64,000 nt of DNA from Thermoplasmata archaeon (GTDB taxonomy: Archaea > Thermoplasmatota > Thermoplasmata > UBA10834), in the NCBI GenBank assembly GCA_020696365.1, contig JAEHCM010000002.1:144751-208750 (forward strand), read 5' to 3'. The position numbers and the translations under genes were made by a program. Below the pieces are notes generated by a model. The model saw only the letters and a program-made list of their open reading frames with translations, was not told where the DNA came from and did no database searches. Below, piece after piece: positions 61,647-64,000 of the stretch (position 1 is the stretch's first letter; each line of letters starts with the position of its first letter).

Positions 61647-62846
61647 ATGCATCCAGCAGACCATCTGAGGGGTACCAAGGGAGACGAGCTGAGAGGCAGA
61701 CGAGTCGTGCTTGGCGTGACGGGTAGCATCGCGGCCGTCGACTCGGTCAGGCTCTGCAGGGAGCTGATCCGACACGGTGCCGAGGTACATGTGGTCGTGT
61801 CTAGGGAAGCGCAGAAGATAATCCACCCAAACGCGCTCGAGTTCGCCTCTGGATTCCCTGTGACCACGGAGATCGACGGCAGAGTCCAACACGTGGCGCT
61901 TTGCGGGGATGTGCCCGACAGAGTCGACCTGCTCCTGATAGCCCCTTGCACCGCTAACACGCTGTCCAAGGTTGCCTGCGGGATCGACGATACCTCGGTC
62001 ACGACCTTCGCCACGACCGCGCTGGGAAGCGACATACCAGTCATAGTCGTGCCGGCCATGCATGGGAGCATGATGAAGAATTCCGCAGTGCTCGAGAACA
62101 TCGAGCGACTGAAAGGCATGGGAGTGACGGTTCTCGAGTCCAGGATGGAGGAGTCGAAGGCCAAGATGCCGGACATCGGCCACATCGTTTCCACCGTGAT
62201 ATCACACATCGGAAGAAGGGACCTCAAAGGGTTGAGCGTCCTCGTGATCGCCGGAGCGACGGAAGAGCCCGTCGATGACATCAGGGTGCTGACAAACAGG
62301 AGCTCCGGGGAGACTGGCATCGAGATTGCCAGGACGGCGTTTCACAGGGGAGCGGAAACGGAACTCTGGATAGGCAGGTCAGACGCCGCCGTTCCATCCC
62401 ACGTATCATCCAGACGTTTCCGAACGGCTCAGGACCTCCACGATATGGTCGTCGCTGAGGAACCGACATGGGACATCGTGCTCTTCCCCGCTGCCGTGTC
62501 GGACTACGCCCCTGAGAAGGCGGAGGGCAAGATATCGTCGTCCGAGCCACAGATAACACTGACCCTGACGAGGAACCCGAAGATCATCGACAACATCAGG
62601 GCGAAGGTCGTCGTCGGGTTCAAGGCTCAGTCGCAAGTGAACGACGACAGACTGGTCTCAGAGTCGGTGGCGCTGATAGAGCGGTCGAAATGCTCGTTCG
62701 TCGCGGCGAACCTCGTGGAGGATGTCTCCGCCGGAAAGACACGGGTGCTGCTCGTCGACAACAAAGGCGCCCCTGAGGAACTCAGGGGCACGAAGGCGGA
62801 AGTGGCGGAGAAGATCCTCGACAGGGCCGCGAGGATGGTCAGATGA
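61647..62846 (+). CDS. coaBC: Phosphopantothenoylcysteine decarboxylase / phosphopantothenate-cysteine ligase
   Basis: The 399-residue bifunctional enzyme makes 4'-phosphopantetheine for CoA. The N-terminal flavoprotein (CoaC) half has LGVTGSIAAVDSVRLCREL, the key His in FVTTEIDGRVQHVAL-like PVTTEIDGRVQHVAL, APCTANTLSKVACGI and VVPAMHGSMMKN. The CoaB half starts near 195 (VLVIAGATEEPVDDIRVLTN, RSSGETGIEIA) and contains PAAVSDYAP and the lysine-containing KISSS segment. It overlaps pantoate kinase by 4 bases (ATGA), forming an archaeal CoA unit. Confidence 0.94.
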   Translation: MHPADHLRGTKGDELRGRRVVLGVTGSIAAVDSVRLCRELIRHGAEVHVVVSREAQKIIHPNALEFASGFPVTTEIDGRVQHVALCGDVPDRVDLLLIAPCTANTLSKVACGIDDTSVTTFATTALGSDIPVIVVPAMHGSMMKNSAVLENIERLKGMGVTVLESRMEESKAKMPDIGHIVSTVISHIGRRDLKGLSVLVIAGATEEPVDDIRVLTNRSSGETGIEIARTAFHRGAETELWIGRSDAAVPSHVSSRRFRTAQDLHDMVVAEEPTWDIVLFPAAVSDYAPEKAEGKISSSEPQITLTLTRNPKIIDNIRAKVVVGFKAQSQVNDDRLVSESVALIERSKCSFVAANLVEDVSAGKTRVLLVDNKGAPEELRGTKAEVAEKILDRAARMVR

Positions 62847-63715
62847 AAGCTAGGGCTTTCTGCCCGGGACACATCACAGGATTCTTCGAGATATGCAGGG
62901 TGGACAACCTGCTGGCAAGCGGCTCAAAAGGTGGAGGGCTATGTATCTCGTTGGGCGCACTGTCCGAGGTCAGCATAGAGAGAGCCGATCGTCTCGAGAT
63001 CGATGTCAACATCGACCGCGAGCCCAGAGAAGCCGAAGTCACCCGAGCCGCACTTGGGCACCTGCTCGGTGAGGAGCAGATTCATGTCAATGTGACCACC
63101 GAGCTCGACCTTCCGGAGAGTCAAGGCTTCGGGATGAGCGCAGCTGGGGCACTCTCCGCGTGCATCGCAGCCTCGCACATCCTTGGGATCGCCCGCCAGA
63201 AGGCTTTCGAGGCGACGCATGTCGCTGAGATCGAATGCGGCACTGGGCTGGGAGACGTTCCTGCGATCCATCGCGCGGGTATCACGATACGCGAATCGCC
63301 AGGCCTCCCGCCGGCCGGCAGAGTCCACCGCATCGATGAGACGCCGGAAGTCGTTCTCGCGGTGGTCGGACCACCCATCAGAACCTCGGATATGCTCAAG
63401 GATGTCGAGCTGGCACAGCGCATCAACCGAGGCGGCGCAGAAAGTGTCTCCCAGCTGCTCGACCGACCGACGGTGGACGACCTTATGCGGTTGGCATCGT
63501 CGTTCGCACTGGAGACCGGCCTCGCCTCCGAACGGGTGGTCGCCGCCATGGACGCAGCATCCGCCGCTGGAGCTGGTAGCATGGTCATGCTCGGCAATTC
63601 CGTCTTCGCAATAGGACGAACGGAGGAGTTGGTCGATATCCTCAGCGCGTTCGGAGAGGCCCGATTGTGCGGCGTCGACAGTGCAGGCGCCAGGGTTCTG
63701 CCCGATCGGGCATGA
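62843..63715 (+). CDS. Pantoate kinase (GHMP superfamily), archaeal CoA pathway
   Basis: The 290-residue GHMP kinase phosphorylates pantoate, the archaeal replacement for pantothenate kinase. It has ARAFCPGHITGFFEI at the start, GSKGGGLCISLGA, the ATP loop ESQGFGMSAAGALSA near 92-106, and EIECGTGLGDVPAIHRAG. It is translationally coupled to coaBC. The partner phosphopantothenate synthetase is not in the window. Confidence 0.93.
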   Translation: MKARAFCPGHITGFFEICRVDNLLASGSKGGGLCISLGALSEVSIERADRLEIDVNIDREPREAEVTRAALGHLLGEEQIHVNVTTELDLPESQGFGMSAAGALSACIAASHILGIARQKAFEATHVAEIECGTGLGDVPAIHRAGITIRESPGLPPAGRVHRIDETPEVVLAVVGPPIRTSDMLKDVELAQRINRGGAESVSQLLDRPTVDDLMRLASSFALETGLASERVVAAMDAASAAGAGSMVMLGNSVFAIGRTEELVDILSAFGEARLCGVDSAGARVLPDRA

Positions 63716-63729
63716 GAGGCGTCACATGA

Positions 63730-64000
63730 TCACTCGTACAGAGTGAAGAGCTTGTCGTCACCGCCCACGTCGAACAGACCGATTCTCGCACCACTGTCCA
63801 GCCATCCGTGCGCATAGTTCACGCACGCGAACGCGTTCGTCAGGTCGCCCTTCCTGGCGAACTCCTTTGCGTCCTCGAAGTATGACCTCGCCATCGTGAG
63901 AAAATCCTCAGCCATCTTCCTGTTAAAGGACCTGTCAGGTGCGGCGATCCGCAGCTTGGTCAGTGCGTCCGATGTGAGCGTGATGTACTTCTCGACTCGT
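63730..64000 (-). CDS. DUF357 protein (N-terminus beyond window)
   Basis: The leftward frame is open to the right edge, so the start is missing. The visible 89 codons read RVEKYITLTSDALTKLRIAA, then RKMAEDFLTMARSYFEDAKE and end with NYAHGWLDSGARIGLFDVGG plus DDKLFTLYE. The HGWLDxGARxGLFDV block is the DUF357 signature, a small helical archaeal family of unknown function. An internal ATG at 63915 would remove conserved sequence and is not the likely start. Confidence 0.88.
   Translation of the reverse strand, partial: RVEKYITLTSDALTKLRIAAPDRSFNRKMAEDFLTMARSYFEDAKEFARKGDLTNAFACVNYAHGWLDSGARIGLFDVGGDDKLFTLYE

Noticed and set aside
1..64000. CRISPR arrays, rRNA, insertion sequences, integrases, prophage genes
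   Set aside because: No regularly spaced direct repeats, rRNA-like stretches, transposase or integrase motifs were found; the intein is the only mobile-type element recognised.

Overview
The window reads as a chromosome segment of a euryarchaeon, most likely in or near the Thermoplasmata (the peptide-degrading marine-sediment lineages fit well). The archaeal signs are membrane-anchored LonB, Hel308 with KEOPS Cgi121, GINS, NadM, pantoate kinase plus CoaBC, the thiolase/HMG-CoA synthase/DUF35 cluster, two-gene glycine dehydrogenase, intron-bearing tRNAs and TATA-box promoters with several leaderless starts. No rRNA, CRISPR array, phage or IS element was seen. The lineage is inferred from gene content only.

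Layout. 1-1.4 kb: a secreted M14 carboxypeptidase cut by the left edge and a MoaD-like protein. 1.8-5.2 kb: B12-dependent ribonucleotide reductase carrying an in-frame intein, then a decayed flavin reductase. 5.4-10.7 kb: OB-HD nuclease, TrpB2, purC and an aminotransferase. 10.8-15.4 kb: a leftward block lonB-nadM-pncC followed by two KaiC-like genes, one with a broken P-loop. 15.6-18.3 kb: Hel308 and Cgi121. 18.4-29 kb: histidine/folate genes (glutamate formiminotransferase, cyclodeaminase, histidine ammonia-lyase), a 1504-residue helical-repeat protein with a RING/PHD-like end, and TldE/TldD. 29-32.4 kb: mevalonate entry cluster with its HTH regulator. 32.6-45.2 kb: tRNA-Pro, small membrane proteins, an AT-rich flavodoxin gene, an ABC-2 exporter, a 1465-residue secreted solute-binding/Ig-like protein, a papain-like protease with a PEF-CTERM-like tail and tRNA-Gly. 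45.5-50 kb: a 1476-residue TPR protein with a B-box-like finger. 50-64 kb: threonine-to-glycine genes (tdh-kbl), GPN GTPase, clostripain-type protease, tRNA-Lys, an MBL protein, GINS, DUF167, Toprim, gcvPA-gcvPB, tmk, coaBC, pantoate kinase and a partial DUF357 gene.

Taken together the genes suggest a protein- and amino-acid-consuming heterotroph. Three secreted peptidases (M14, C1, C11) and a secreted peptide-binding-type protein stand beside threonine-to-glycine conversion, glycine cleavage and histidine-to-glutamate conversion, with one-carbon units passing to tetrahydrofolate. The most unusual items are a thiolase that lacks its nucleophilic Cys and GHP His, a KaiC paralogue without the Walker A lysine, two giant repeat proteins ending in eukaryote-like zinc modules, and a RNR intein with a degenerate homing endonuclease.
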